Source: Salegentibacter sp. (GTDB taxonomy: Bacteria > Bacteroidota > Bacteroidia > Flavobacteriales > Flavobacteriaceae). Taken from it: DNA of 64,000 nt. Below, one piece after another: positions 24,851 through 33,811 of the stretch. The stretch lies in contig CP051246.1 in the NCBI GenBank assembly GCA_017795085.1, forward strand, positions 682,001-746,000, read 5' to 3'. The notes under the pieces are model-generated. The model ran no database searches, was not told where the DNA came from, and was given only the letters and a program-made list of their open reading frames with translations. How positions within the stretch are numbered: position 1 is the stretch's first letter; every line of letters starts with the position of its first letter. The position numbers and the translations under genes were made by a program.

Positions 24851-25531
24851 ATGAAACAAATTGTAATTACCGGTACCAGCCGCGGAATTGGATTCGAATT
24901 GGTAAAGTTTTTTGCCGAAGCCGGCCATCAGGTTTTAGCACTTTCCCGAAATGAAAAACCGATAAAAGAGCTTGGCTTAAGCAATGTTGAAGCTTTTTCC
25001 TGCGATATAGGTAGTGAAGCTGATTTAGAAAAGGTAGTAGGGTTTTTACAAAATGAGGATAAAAATGTCGATGTTTTAATCAATAATGCCGGCGCTTTTC
25101 TAAATAAGCCTTTTGAAGATATTTCTTCAGAAGAGTTTTTTAAAATCTATCAAACCAATATTTTTGGAGTAATAGGATTAACTCAAAAATTAATGCCCTA
25201 TTTTTATCAAAAATCACATGTGGTGAATATTAGTACGATGGGCGGAGTACAGGGTAGTGTTAAATTTCCCGGGCTTTCAGCTTATAGTTCCAGTAAATCG
25301 GCTTTGATTAATCTTACCGAACTTTTAGCGGAAGAATATAAAGAAAAAGGCCCCGCATTTAATGTTTTGGCCTTGGGAGCAGTACAAACCGAAATGCTGG
25401 CCGCGGCATTTCCGGGTTTGGAAGCGCCGGTTTCAGCAAAAGAAATGGCACAATACATTTTTGATTTTAGCTTAACCGGTCATAAATATTACAATGGAAA
25501 ATTATTGCAGGTTTCAAACAGCACTCCTTAA
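24851..25531 (+). CDS. Short-chain dehydrogenase/reductase
   Basis: A 226-residue classical SDR with the Rossmann motif TGTSRGIGFE (residues 7-16), NNAGAF, the catalytic Ser in VNISTMGG and YSSSKSA for Tyr/Lys. The substrate cannot be told from sequence. It is directly adjacent to the upstream M28 gene and the downstream SprT-like gene, so it is part of a five-gene run. Confidence 0.92.
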   Translation: MKQIVITGTSRGIGFELVKFFAEAGHQVLALSRNEKPIKELGLSNVEAFSCDIGSEADLEKVVGFLQNEDKNVDVLINNAGAFLNKPFEDISSEEFFKIYQTNIFGVIGLTQKLMPYFYQKSHVVNISTMGGVQGSVKFPGLSAYSSSKSALINLTELLAEEYKEKGPAFNVLALGAVQTEMLAAAFPGLEAPVSAKEMAQYIFDFSLTGHKYYNGKLLQVSNSTP

Positions 25532-25533
25532 TT

Positions 25534-26133
25534 TTGAATGATATTCTTAAAAAATACTTGCCTTTGTATGCTGTCGCTCCTATTTTTGAACTGATCAAGC
25601 TTAATAATGTTCATTTGAAAATTGTAAATGAACGGAAAACACGACATGGAGATTATAGAAGAATGCCCAATGGTGCCCAGCAAATTACGGTAAATGCTAA
25701 CTTAAATAAATATCGTTTTTTAATTACATTAATTCATGAAATAGCTCATTTGGTTGCTTTTGAAAAATATGGCAGGAATATAAAACCCCACGGTATAGAG
25801 TGGAAACTTACTTTTAGGGAATTAATGGTACCTTTTATCCGTCCAGAAATCTTTCCAAATAAATTATTATCGCTAATTGCTGCACATTTTAGAAATCCAA
25901 GGGCAAGTAGCGATACCGATGCCCGGTTGTCTGTAGCGTTAAAAAGTTTTGATCCTGATAATGATAAAAACTATATTTTTGAAATTCCTCTGGGGAGTAT
26001 TTTTAGGATATATAATGGTAAGACCTTTAAAAAAGGACAAAAACGTATAAAGCGTTATGAATGTCTTGAAATTGATACTGGAAAGTTGTATTTGTTTCAG
26101 CCAAACGCCGAGGTAGAACTGTTAAAAACCTGA
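25534..26133 (+). CDS. SprT-like zinc metalloprotease-domain protein
   Basis: A 199-residue protein with the SprT-like signature: LITLIHEIAHLVAFEKYG carries HExxH, and KPHGIEWKLTFRELM supplies the third-ligand region. Related proteins act on DNA-protein cross-links (SPRTN) or are of unknown function in bacteria. The start is TTG at 25534, giving MNDILKKYLPLYAVAPIFEL, which agrees with the usual N-terminus; no ATG fits. It lies two bases after the SDR gene and four before the next. Confidence 0.88.
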   Translation: MNDILKKYLPLYAVAPIFELIKLNNVHLKIVNERKTRHGDYRRMPNGAQQITVNANLNKYRFLITLIHEIAHLVAFEKYGRNIKPHGIEWKLTFRELMVPFIRPEIFPNKLLSLIAAHFRNPRASSDTDARLSVALKSFDPDNDKNYIFEIPLGSIFRIYNGKTFKKGQKRIKRYECLEIDTGKLYLFQPNAEVELLKT

Positions 26134-26137
26134 ATTT

Positions 26138-27217
26138 ATGGAGAATGAAAATTACTATGCAATTCTAATGGCAGGCGGGGTAGGTTCCAGGTTTTGGCCG
26201 GTAAGTACTACTCAAAATCCTAAACAGTTTCTTGATATTTTGGGGGTTGGCGAGAGTCTTATCCAAACTACCTTTAAACGACTTTCAAAGTTTATTCCCA
26301 CAGAGAATATTCTTATTCTTACCCATAAAATGTATCGTAAAAAAGTACAGGAGCATTTGCCCGGCATAAAAGATGAACAAATTGTATTAGAGCCTGAAAT
26401 GCGTAATACCGCACCTAGCATTTTGTTAGGATCTTTAAAGATTTATACAAGGAATAAGAATGCTAAAATATTGGTAGCGCCTAGCGATCACTGGATAGAA
26501 AATCAGGGAAATTTCATTGAGGATGTTGAAAAAGCTTTTGAAAATATCCAGGAAGGAGGGAAACTAATTTGTTTGGGCATAAAACCAACTTTTCCAAATA
26601 CCGGATATGGGTATATAAAATATAAGAAGGCCGGGGATTCCCTGAAGCCGGTAACAAAATTTACTGAAAAGCCTTCAATTAAAAAGGCACAAGAATTTTT
26701 GAAAGAAGAAAATTACCTTTGGAATGCCGGTATTTTTATCTGGAGTGCAGAATATATTATTACTTGTTTTAAAGAATATCTCCCCGAGATGTACCGACTT
26801 TTCGAAAGAGCCGGGGATATTTGGAATAAACCTGAGGAAAAAACCTTTTTGGAACAAAATTACGGCAGGGCTACCAACATTTCTATAGATTACGGAATTA
26901 TGGAAAAGTCAAATAAGGTTTTTGTAATCCCTGCGAGTTTCAGTTGGAACGATTTGGGCACTTGGGGGTCACTCTCCCAGGAATTACCTCAGGATGAAAA
27001 TGGAAATACTTCAGTAAATGCCCGACTTCTTACAAAAAATTCCGAAGGAAATATTATTAGGACCGAGCAGAATAAAATTGTGATCCTACAGGGATTAAAA
27101 GATTATATTGTGATGGAAAATGATGATGTGCTTATGATTATTCCAAAAGAGGAGGAACAGGAAATTAAAAGTATTAGGGAAGAAGTTCTTGAAAAATATG
27201 GTGATAAGCTAGTGTAA
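26138..27217 (+). CDS. manC: Mannose-1-phosphate guanylyltransferase
   Basis: A 359-residue nucleotidyltransferase with AGGVGSRFWPVST (nucleotide-binding loop), PKQFLDI, LAPSD-like VAPSDHWI, GYGYIKY, and FTEKPSIKKA followed by WNAGIFIW. It makes GDP-mannose from mannose-1-phosphate and GTP for surface polysaccharide. It lacks the C-terminal isomerase domain of bifunctional forms, as its length shows. It lies within the tight plus-strand run. Confidence 0.93.
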   Translation: MENENYYAILMAGGVGSRFWPVSTTQNPKQFLDILGVGESLIQTTFKRLSKFIPTENILILTHKMYRKKVQEHLPGIKDEQIVLEPEMRNTAPSILLGSLKIYTRNKNAKILVAPSDHWIENQGNFIEDVEKAFENIQEGGKLICLGIKPTFPNTGYGYIKYKKAGDSLKPVTKFTEKPSIKKAQEFLKEENYLWNAGIFIWSAEYIITCFKEYLPEMYRLFERAGDIWNKPEEKTFLEQNYGRATNISIDYGIMEKSNKVFVIPASFSWNDLGTWGSLSQELPQDENGNTSVNARLLTKNSEGNIIRTEQNKIVILQGLKDYIVMENDDVLMIIPKEEEQEIKSIREEVLEKYGDKLV

Positions 27218-27219
27218 GT

Positions 27220-28644
27220 ATGGAAAATCCACAACCACAGGAAGAAAAAAAAGATAGCACGGTTGAGTTAAAACAGAATGCTAAGGGATTCTGGCAAAAT
27301 TTCAGACAGTTTTTAAATGAATTGTTGGAAATTCGTCATGACACCGATCGGGAGTCTACGGTAGAGGCTGTAAAAAAAGATATTTCTTTTAAAGGTCATA
27401 ATGCCTGGATTTTAATATTTTCTATTTTTGTTGCTTCGGTGGGGCTAAATGTGGGAAGTACGGCGGTGGTAATTGGGGCGATGCTTATCTCTCCCTTAAT
27501 GGGACCAATTGTGGGGGTAGGAATGTCTGTTGGGATAAATGATGTAGAGACCCTTAGGCGTTCTTTGATTAACCTTGGGACCATGGTGGTGCTTAGTGTA
27601 CTTACCGCTTATATTTATTTTCTTATTTCTCCTATGAAGGAAGATAATGCGGAACTGGTGGCACGAACCTATCCTACGATTTTAGATGTTTTAGTAGCGA
27701 TTTTTGGCGGTTTAGCCCTTATTGTTGCAAAAACCAAAAAAGGAACCATTGCCAGTGTAATTCTGGGGGTTGCGATTGCCACGGCCCTTATGCCCCCTTT
27801 GTGTACTGTGGGTTATGGTTTGGCGATAGCTAATTGGTCATATGCGGGTGGGGCTTTATATCTCTTTTCAATAAACGCGGTGTTTATAGCACTTTCTTCT
27901 TTTGTGGTTACTAAGTTGTTAGGTTTTCCGTTGGTTAAGTATGCCAACAGTAAAAAGAGAAGGAGAATTGCTCAAATTGCTTCTACTATTGCCATTGTGG
28001 TCATGATTCCCAGTGTAATTTTATTTGTAAACCTGCTTCAAAAACAACTTTTTGAATCGAAAGCAAGAGAGTTTTTAGGGGAAGTAGTTCGCTATAGCGG
28101 TACTGAAACCATTAAATACGAACACGATTACCAAAATAATAGGGTAGAGGTGTATTTAATAGGCCAGCGTGTACCCGCCGGAACTATAAACACCTGGAAA
28201 GAACAGATGACCGATTTTGAAGCTTTAAGTGAAGCAGAGCTTATTGTGCATCAGGGGGAGCAAAGCGGGGATATGCAGGAATTAAGCACTCAGGTACGTA
28301 GTGGAATTTTGGAAGATTTATATGAAAAAAACCAGGAAGCAATTGCTGATAAAGATCGAAAAATTCAATTACTTGAACGGGAACTTTCAAAATATCGGGC
28401 AGAGGATTTTTCTTTTAAGGATCTTAGTCGCGAAGCAAAAATCAACTATGAAAATCTGGAAGAAATAGGCTATTCTAACCTTATTTCAACCAATTTTAGC
28501 AAAGTAGATACAATCCCTACTTTTACCGTGACCTGGAGTAAAGGCTTATCGTCGTCGGTGAAATCCCGCGAACAGAAGCGCCTTCAGGATTGGTTGAGGG
28601 TACGCCTGCAATTAGATACCTTAAGTGTAAGGACAGTGAATTAA
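27220..28644 (+). CDS. DUF389 multi-span membrane protein
   Basis: A 474-residue protein with about six membrane segments between residues 60 and 275, carrying the DUF389 hallmarks NVGSTAVVIGAMLISPLMGPIVG and VILGVAIATALMPPLCTVGYG. The last 190 residues are soluble, with a coiled-coil-like stretch near residues 365-395. The family has no settled function. It begins two bases after manC and ends by overlapping the convergent MlaF-like gene by four bases. Confidence 0.88.
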   Translation: MENPQPQEEKKDSTVELKQNAKGFWQNFRQFLNELLEIRHDTDRESTVEAVKKDISFKGHNAWILIFSIFVASVGLNVGSTAVVIGAMLISPLMGPIVGVGMSVGINDVETLRRSLINLGTMVVLSVLTAYIYFLISPMKEDNAELVARTYPTILDVLVAIFGGLALIVAKTKKGTIASVILGVAIATALMPPLCTVGYGLAIANWSYAGGALYLFSINAVFIALSSFVVTKLLGFPLVKYANSKKRRRIAQIASTIAIVVMIPSVILFVNLLQKQLFESKAREFLGEVVRYSGTETIKYEHDYQNNRVEVYLIGQRVPAGTINTWKEQMTDFEALSEAELIVHQGEQSGDMQELSTQVRSGILEDLYEKNQEAIADKDRKIQLLERELSKYRAEDFSFKDLSREAKINYENLEEIGYSNLISTNFSKVDTIPTFTVTWSKGLSSSVKSREQKRLQDWLRVRLQLDTLSVRTVN

Positions 28645-29405
28645 TAGCCTTCCAGTTGGGCTTTTCTTACTTTTTTGAATAAATCGGAAGAGTACACAAA
28701 ATCGGTTACGGTTTCATCTTCAGTTTTAAAAATTTGAGATTTATCGCCTTTCCAGGCTAATACACCGTCTTTTAAAAAGGCAATTTTCTCCCCGATTTCC
28801 AATACCGAATTCATATCGTGGGTAATAATTACTGTGGTAATGTCGTATTCATGGGTTAACTCCTGAACCAGGTTATCTATTACTGTTGCAGTTTTTGGAT
28901 CTAAACCGGAATTAGGTTCATCACAAAACAAATATTTTGGGCGGTTTACAATGGCCCTTGCTATAGAAACCCTCTTTTGCATTCCACCACTAATTTCAGA
29001 AGGCATTTTATTAGCCGTTCCCGTAAGGTTTACCCGTTCTAAAACTTCATCTACCCGGCTTTTCATTTCTTTCCTCTTCTGCCTGGTAAACATACGTAAA
29101 GGAAACATTACATTTTCTTCAACAGTCATAGAATCAAATAAGGCTCCTCCCTGAAAAACCATTCCAATTTGTTTACTCAGATCCTTCTTTTCGTCTTCAG
29201 TAAATTCATGATAAGATTTACCATCGTATTCAATGGAACCTTTTTCAGGCATAAAAAGCCCTAACATGCATTTCATCAATACACTTTTTCCTGAGCCAGA
29301 TTGGCCTATAATAAGGTTGGTTTTGCCACGGTCAAAAACAAAATCAATTCCTTTTAATACTTCTTCATCATCAAATTTTTTATGTAAACCTTTTACTTCA
29401 ATCAT
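28641..29405 (-). CDS. mlaF: MlaF-type ABC transporter ATPase
   Basis: A 254-residue ATP-binding subunit with Walker A GQSGSGKS, Q-loop VFQGGALFDSMTV, signature SGGMQKRVSIARAI, Walker B YLFCDEPNSGLDP and H-loop VIITHD. The FDSMTVEENV region is typical of the Mla/Mkl/Ttg2 lipid-transport ATPases. With the neighbouring MlaE-like permease it should drive phospholipid traffic between the membranes. The substrate-binding MCE protein is not in this window; in Bacteroidota it may be encoded elsewhere. Confidence 0.92.
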   Translation of the reverse strand: MIEVKGLHKKFDDEEVLKGIDFVFDRGKTNLIIGQSGSGKSVLMKCMLGLFMPEKGSIEYDGKSYHEFTEDEKKDLSKQIGMVFQGGALFDSMTVEENVMFPLRMFTRQKRKEMKSRVDEVLERVNLTGTANKMPSEISGGMQKRVSIARAIVNRPKYLFCDEPNSGLDPKTATVIDNLVQELTHEYDITTVIITHDMNSVLEIGEKIAFLKDGVLAWKGDKSQIFKTEDETVTDFVYSSDLFKKVRKAQLEGY

Positions 29406-29409
29406 AGCA

Positions 29410-30147
29410 TTAACTTAATAAGAGTTGGGTTACGGCATAATTGGTAATAATAATCACCACACTGGTCCAGACAAATGAAGTGGTACTGGCTTCACCTACT
29501 TCCAAAGCTCCTCCTTTCATATAATATCCATGATAGGCTGGAATGGTAGCCAGGATAAAAGCGAAAAGAAATGTTTTTATGAAAGCGTAAACCAAATGAA
29601 ACGGAATAAACTCATCCTGTAAGCCTTCAATAAAGGGTTCCGGGCCTACAAATCCTCCCATTACTGCTGCCGTATATGCTCCTACAATTCCTAAAAACAT
29701 TGAAATTGCAATAACAAAAGGATAGGCTAACATCGCAATAATTTTTGGGAAAATAAGATAGTTTAAAGAGTTGATCCCCATCACCTCAAGGGCATCAATT
29801 TGTTCAGTTACGTTCATCGAGCCAATACTAGAGGTTATATAAGAGCCTACTTTTCCCGCCATAATAATGGAAATAAAAGTAGGTGCAAACTCTAAAATCA
29901 CCGATTGTCTGGCAGCATAAGCTACGAGGGACTTTGGAATTAACGGGTTGGTAAGGTTTAAAGCGGTTTGAATGGCTACTACCGCACCTATAAAAAAGGA
30001 AAGAAAAGCCACAATTCCAATAGAGCTTAGAATAAGATCATCTATTTCTTTAAAAATAAGGTCTTTTAAAACCGAGCGTTTGGTCATTCGGCCAAAAACC
30101 CCTTTCAGCATTAAAAAGTATTCACCAATAGCATGCAAATAATTCAT
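29410..30147 (-). CDS. mlaE: MlaE-type ABC transporter permease
   Basis: A 245-residue inner-membrane permease with about five segments and the MlaE family core APTFISIIMAGKVGSYITS and TEQIDALEVMGINSLNYLIFPK. The C-terminal VGEASTTSFVWTSVVIII is also typical. It partners the ATPase four bases downstream in lipid transport. The TACTTTCG sequence 40 bases upstream looks like its promoter. Confidence 0.92.
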   Translation of the reverse strand: MNYLHAIGEYFLMLKGVFGRMTKRSVLKDLIFKEIDDLILSSIGIVAFLSFFIGAVVAIQTALNLTNPLIPKSLVAYAARQSVILEFAPTFISIIMAGKVGSYITSSIGSMNVTEQIDALEVMGINSLNYLIFPKIIAMLAYPFVIAISMFLGIVGAYTAAVMGGFVGPEPFIEGLQDEFIPFHLVYAFIKTFLFAFILATIPAYHGYYMKGGALEVGEASTTSFVWTSVVIIITNYAVTQLLLS

Positions 30148-30186
30148 TCGCTAATTTTTGTAAAGCTAAAATACTAAAAAATACAT

Positions 30187-30194
30187 CGAAAGTA
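30187..30194 (-). promoter_or_regulatory. Promoter -7 box of the mlaE-mlaF operon
   Basis: TACTTTCG on the minus strand, a one-base variant of TAnnTTTG, 40 bases upstream of the mlaE ATG. The same variant precedes gcvP. Confidence 0.4.
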
Positions 30195-30231
30195 TTTAAC
30201 GTAGAATTAATCTTTACCCGTTATAGTTTAG

Positions 30232-30239
30232 TAATTTTG
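30232..30239 (+). promoter_or_regulatory. Promoter -7 box of the PafA-like gene
   Basis: TAATTTTG, a perfect TAnnTTTG, 25 bases before the ATG at 30264. It shows that an in-frame TTG at 30237 is part of the promoter and not the start. Confidence 0.5.
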
Positions 30240-30263
30240 GGGCACTTCAAAATAGAACCTAAA

Positions 30264-31898
30264 ATGAGATACATTATTTTATTAGCTTTTATAGCCCTTT
30301 TTAACTTCGGGCTGAAGGCGCAAATTCCTGAGAATACAAAACCAAAGTTGGTAGTTGGCATTGTGGTAGACCAAATGCGCTATGATTATCTTAGTCGTTT
30401 TTGGGACAGGTTTGGTGATGACGGTTTTAAACGTCTCGTCAATGAAGGTTTTAACTTTAAAAATCATCATTTTAATTATGTACCTACCTATACCGGCCCT
30501 GGTCATGCTTCGGTATGGACGGGAACCACACCAATGAACCATGGCATTATTGGTAATAATTGGTTTAACAAGTTTGAAAATAATTTTGTGTATTGTGCCG
30601 AGGATGATTCAGTTGAACCTGTAGGTACCAATTCTGATGCCGGAAAAATGTCGCCTCACCGTATGAAGACTACCAGCGTAGCCGATCAGAACCGATTGCA
30701 TACTCAAATGAGGGGAAAAACCATTGGTGTTGCCGTTAAAGATCGTGGCTCGATTTTACCGGCAGGACATACGGCCAATGCAGCTTATTGGTTTAATGCC
30801 GGGGAAGAAGGCAGGTTTATTACCAGCTCCTTTTATCTTGATGAATTGCCAGAGTGGGTGTTGGATTTCAATAACTCAGGAAAGGCGGCATCTTATTTAA
30901 AAACATGGAATACCCTTTATGATATAGAAACCTATACCGAAAGTGGGAGTGATAAAAATGAATTTGAGGGTGGATTTAAAGGCAAAAAAGAAGCTGTTTT
31001 TCCTTATGATTTAAAAGCACTAAGTGCTAAAAATGGAAATTTTAGTATCATAAATTCAACACCTTTCGGTAATGATTTAACTACCGATTTTGCCTTAGCT
31101 GCTATAAAAGGTGAAGAACTTGGCCAGGATGAAATAACCGATTTCCTTACTTTAAGTTATTCCAGTACCGATTATGTAGGCCATAATTTTGGGGTGAATT
31201 CCAAAGAAATTGAAGACACTTATTTGCGTTTAGATCAAAATATAGCTGAAGTTTTAAATTATCTTGATAAAAATATAGGCAAAGGGGAATACACTATTTT
31301 TATTACCGCCGACCACGGGGCGGTTGATGTACCTTCTTACCTGCAATCAGTGAATATTCCCGGTGGATATTTTGATGATAACCAATTTAAAAAAGCCCTT
31401 GAGAAATTTGTAGCTAAAGAATTTAATGAAGAAAATTTGATTCAAAATGTATCAAATGGGCAGGTATTCTTTGATTATAAAAACCTGCAGGAAGCAGGAG
31501 TCAATGCTGAAAAATTGGAGAAAGCGGTAGCACAATACATTCTTCAGCAGGATCAAATTGATAAAGTAGTAACCCGTAGCCAGCTCACCGGAGCAAGTTT
31601 TAATAGTGGAATTATGGAGTCTATCCAAAATGGATTTAATCAGCGCCGTAGCGGTGACGTGGTTTTTGTGATAAATCCAGCCACCATCATCTATTCTAAA
31701 ACAGGTTCTACGCACGGTAGCGGACTTACCTACGATACGCATGCGCCACTTATTTTCTATGGAGCAGGGATAAAACAAGGCAGCACTACGCAGCGTTCTG
31801 TAATTCCGGATATTGCGCCAACCGTATCTGCATTACTCGGTATAGCATTTCCAAATGGAGCCACCGGGCAACCTTTGTTTATGATGCTGGATAAATAA
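30264..31898 (+). CDS. PafA-type alkaline phosphatase
   Basis: A secreted phosphatase of 544 residues with signal peptide (MRYIILLAFIALFNFGLKAQ, cleavage after KA). The alkaline-phosphatase-superfamily metal site is visible: VGIVVDQMRYDYL (Asp), the Thr nucleophile region YTGPGHASVWTG, FLTLSYSSTDYVGHNFG (Asp/His), FITADHGAV (Asp-His) and THGSGLTYDTHAPLIFYG (His). The Thr nucleophile marks it as PafA-like, a calcium-activated phosphate-insensitive monoesterase type found in Bacteroidota. The start at 30264 is set by the promoter box and signal peptide. Confidence 0.9.
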   Translation: MRYIILLAFIALFNFGLKAQIPENTKPKLVVGIVVDQMRYDYLSRFWDRFGDDGFKRLVNEGFNFKNHHFNYVPTYTGPGHASVWTGTTPMNHGIIGNNWFNKFENNFVYCAEDDSVEPVGTNSDAGKMSPHRMKTTSVADQNRLHTQMRGKTIGVAVKDRGSILPAGHTANAAYWFNAGEEGRFITSSFYLDELPEWVLDFNNSGKAASYLKTWNTLYDIETYTESGSDKNEFEGGFKGKKEAVFPYDLKALSAKNGNFSIINSTPFGNDLTTDFALAAIKGEELGQDEITDFLTLSYSSTDYVGHNFGVNSKEIEDTYLRLDQNIAEVLNYLDKNIGKGEYTIFITADHGAVDVPSYLQSVNIPGGYFDDNQFKKALEKFVAKEFNEENLIQNVSNGQVFFDYKNLQEAGVNAEKLEKAVAQYILQQDQIDKVVTRSQLTGASFNSGIMESIQNGFNQRRSGDVVFVINPATIIYSKTGSTHGSGLTYDTHAPLIFYGAGIKQGSTTQRSVIPDIAPTVSALLGIAFPNGATGQPLFMMLDK

Positions 31899-31900
31899 TT

Positions 31901-32749
31901 TTAAAATAGTTTTTTGCGTATTTTTTTCCAACGCAAATTTCGAATAAAACGGCCTTCTTCTTCTGAAACCAGGAGAGGCCGTTTTTCTTTTTTAGCTTTT
32001 TGATAACCCCGAATATAATCTTTAAAAAAGTTGATATTCCCTTTTTTAAACGCCAGTTTAGCAGAAGCAACTAAACTAAGTGGAAATCCATAGCCTAAGC
32101 TGTAAAAAGCTTCTCCCTGTTTATATTTTGAGGTTTTGCCGTAGTTCTTTCCGGTTGGTTTTAGATGTTTTACCCTTAGGGTTTCATCAGTTTTTATTTG
32201 CCAGTCATGATATTGTGCCAGCAATTCATCTACGGTATCCCAGCCCATTGCAGGTTTTAGGCCGTTAATATCTTCAAAACAATCTTTTCGGTAAGCTTTT
32301 AAAGCACCGCGGATATGGTCTTTTCCGGTAAGCTTTTCCAAAACCCAATTTTCATTTTTTTCAATTTCGCAAAAGCCGCCGGCCATTCCTACTTTAGGAT
32401 TTTGCTCAAAATGATAACTGATTTTTTCTAAATAATCCTTCGGGAAAATTAAATCGGCATCAAATTTACAAATGATGTCGTAGCTTTCATCTAAAGCAGC
32501 ATAACCTTTGTAAAAAGCATTAATTACTTTGCTGCCTGGCAAATGGTCTTTAGCCGAATTTGATTTTACCAGTTTTATAAACGGATATTTTTGGGCGAAC
32601 AAGGCAACAATTTCAGCCGTATTGTCGGTAGAAGCATCGTCTACCACCACCACTTGGCGGGGGAGCAGCGTTTGGACTACCAAAGACTGAAGCGTTTCTC
32701 CTATATATTCAGCTTCGTTATGTGCAGGAATAACGATGTATATCTTCAA
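31901..32749 (-). CDS. Family 2 glycosyltransferase
   Basis: A 282-residue GT-A-fold enzyme: YIVIPAHNEAEYIGETLQSL, VVVDDASTDNTAEIV and the metal-binding ICKFDADLIFP (DxD). There is no membrane segment, and the C-terminus is strongly basic (RNLRWKKIRKKLF), suggesting peripheral membrane contact. The acceptor is unknown. It is last in a minus-strand run with KAS III, methyltransferase and GNAT genes, and almost abuts the convergent PafA-like gene. Confidence 0.88.
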   Translation of the reverse strand: MKIYIVIPAHNEAEYIGETLQSLVVQTLLPRQVVVVDDASTDNTAEIVALFAQKYPFIKLVKSNSAKDHLPGSKVINAFYKGYAALDESYDIICKFDADLIFPKDYLEKISYHFEQNPKVGMAGGFCEIEKNENWVLEKLTGKDHIRGALKAYRKDCFEDINGLKPAMGWDTVDELLAQYHDWQIKTDETLRVKHLKPTGKNYGKTSKYKQGEAFYSLGYGFPLSLVASAKLAFKKGNINFFKDYIRGYQKAKKEKRPLLVSEEEGRFIRNLRWKKIRKKLF

Positions 32750-32776
32750 AATAAAATAATTTTTGGTGAAGGAAAT

Positions 32777-33262
32777 TTAAAATCCGATTTTTTTGCTCCG
32801 TCTTTCCAGTAGGACGGTATTTCTCCATTTGCCATCTAATTGTGCAATTTTTTCCCTGTAACCCAAAACTCTAAACCCGAATTTTTCGTGTAATTTTATA
32901 GTAGCCGAATTTTCAGGAAAAACGCTGGAAAAAAGAGACCAAATCCCGTTTTCTTCTGAAGAAATAAGGAGTTTTTCCATTAATTGAGAGCCAATTCCCC
33001 TGCCTTTAAAGTTAGCGTGTACATAGATGCTTACTTCAGCTACGCCTCCGTAAACCTCTCGTGCCGATGTAGGGGAGAGAGCAGCCCAACCCACTACATT
33101 TGTGTTTTCTATATACACCAGGCGCGAATGTTTATGATGTTTTGAATTCCATATTTCCCAGGAAGGTACTGTTGTTTCAAAAGTAGCATTCCTGGTTTCG
33201 AGCCCCATTTGGTAAATTTTTAGCACGTCGGGACTGTCGCGCTCGGTCATTTCTGTAAGCAT
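32777..33262 (-). CDS. GNAT N-acetyltransferase (phosphinothricin acetyltransferase-like)
   Basis: A 161-residue GNAT protein with the acetyl-CoA motif VHANFKGRGIGSQLMEKLL and the PAT-like features IYQMGLETRNATFETTVPSW and GWAALSPTS. Enzymes of this group acetylate amino groups of phosphinothricin, methionine sulfone or similar small molecules; the native substrate is uncertain. It lies 30 bases after the methyltransferase gene. Confidence 0.87.
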   Translation of the reverse strand: MLTEMTERDSPDVLKIYQMGLETRNATFETTVPSWEIWNSKHHKHSRLVYIENTNVVGWAALSPTSAREVYGGVAEVSIYVHANFKGRGIGSQLMEKLLISSEENGIWSLFSSVFPENSATIKLHEKFGFRVLGYREKIAQLDGKWRNTVLLERRSKKIGF

Positions 33263-33292
33263 ATCTTCTAGGAATTAAACTTCGATTACCGC

Positions 33293-33811
33293 TCACCGCT
33301 CAGCATAAACTGCATAATATCTGGGGGTGAACTGCCTTAAAATAGGCCTTATTCCTAATTTATTAACCGGATTGGTCCATTTTTTTCTATTAATAATTTT
33401 CCATCCTGCTTTTTCCAAAAGCCAGTCGAATTGCCAATCTTCAAACTCATGGTAATGTCGGTCACGCATGTCGGTTTTACTTCGGTAAGCACTGGAAAAC
33501 CAAAGTTTAAGGGGAACTGTAGCGACCAGCTTTTTAGCTTTTATAGTAGCTAAAATATTGTAGGGCGCCACCAGATGTTCAAAAATTTCAAAAGCGGTTA
33601 CCACGTCATAAGTAGAACTTTCCACGGCCTGGGTGTTTAAATCCAGGTCTTCCCCTTGAGTGTTTTGCACTTTGTAGTTATTTTTTTCCATAATCTCTGA
33701 GAAAGGATTTTTTACACCTAAATCAAGAATTTTAGCCGGGGGAGCTACATGGGCTTCTAAAAACTCTAAAGTTTTTTTATATCGTTTGTCAGGAAAGTTG
33801 TTTTCGTACAT
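33293..33811 (-). CDS. SAM-dependent class I methyltransferase
   Basis: A 172-residue short methyltransferase. AKILDLGVKNPFSEIM is a motif I variant for SAM binding, YDVVTAFEIFEHLVAPYN corresponds to motifs II-III, and VPLKLWFSSAYRSKTDMRDRHYHEF follows. Substrate unknown. Its ATG directly follows the stop of the KAS III-like gene, so translation is probably coupled. Confidence 0.8.
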   Translation of the reverse strand: MYENNFPDKRYKKTLEFLEAHVAPPAKILDLGVKNPFSEIMEKNNYKVQNTQGEDLDLNTQAVESSTYDVVTAFEIFEHLVAPYNILATIKAKKLVATVPLKLWFSSAYRSKTDMRDRHYHEFEDWQFDWLLEKAGWKIINRKKWTNPVNKLGIRPILRQFTPRYYAVYAER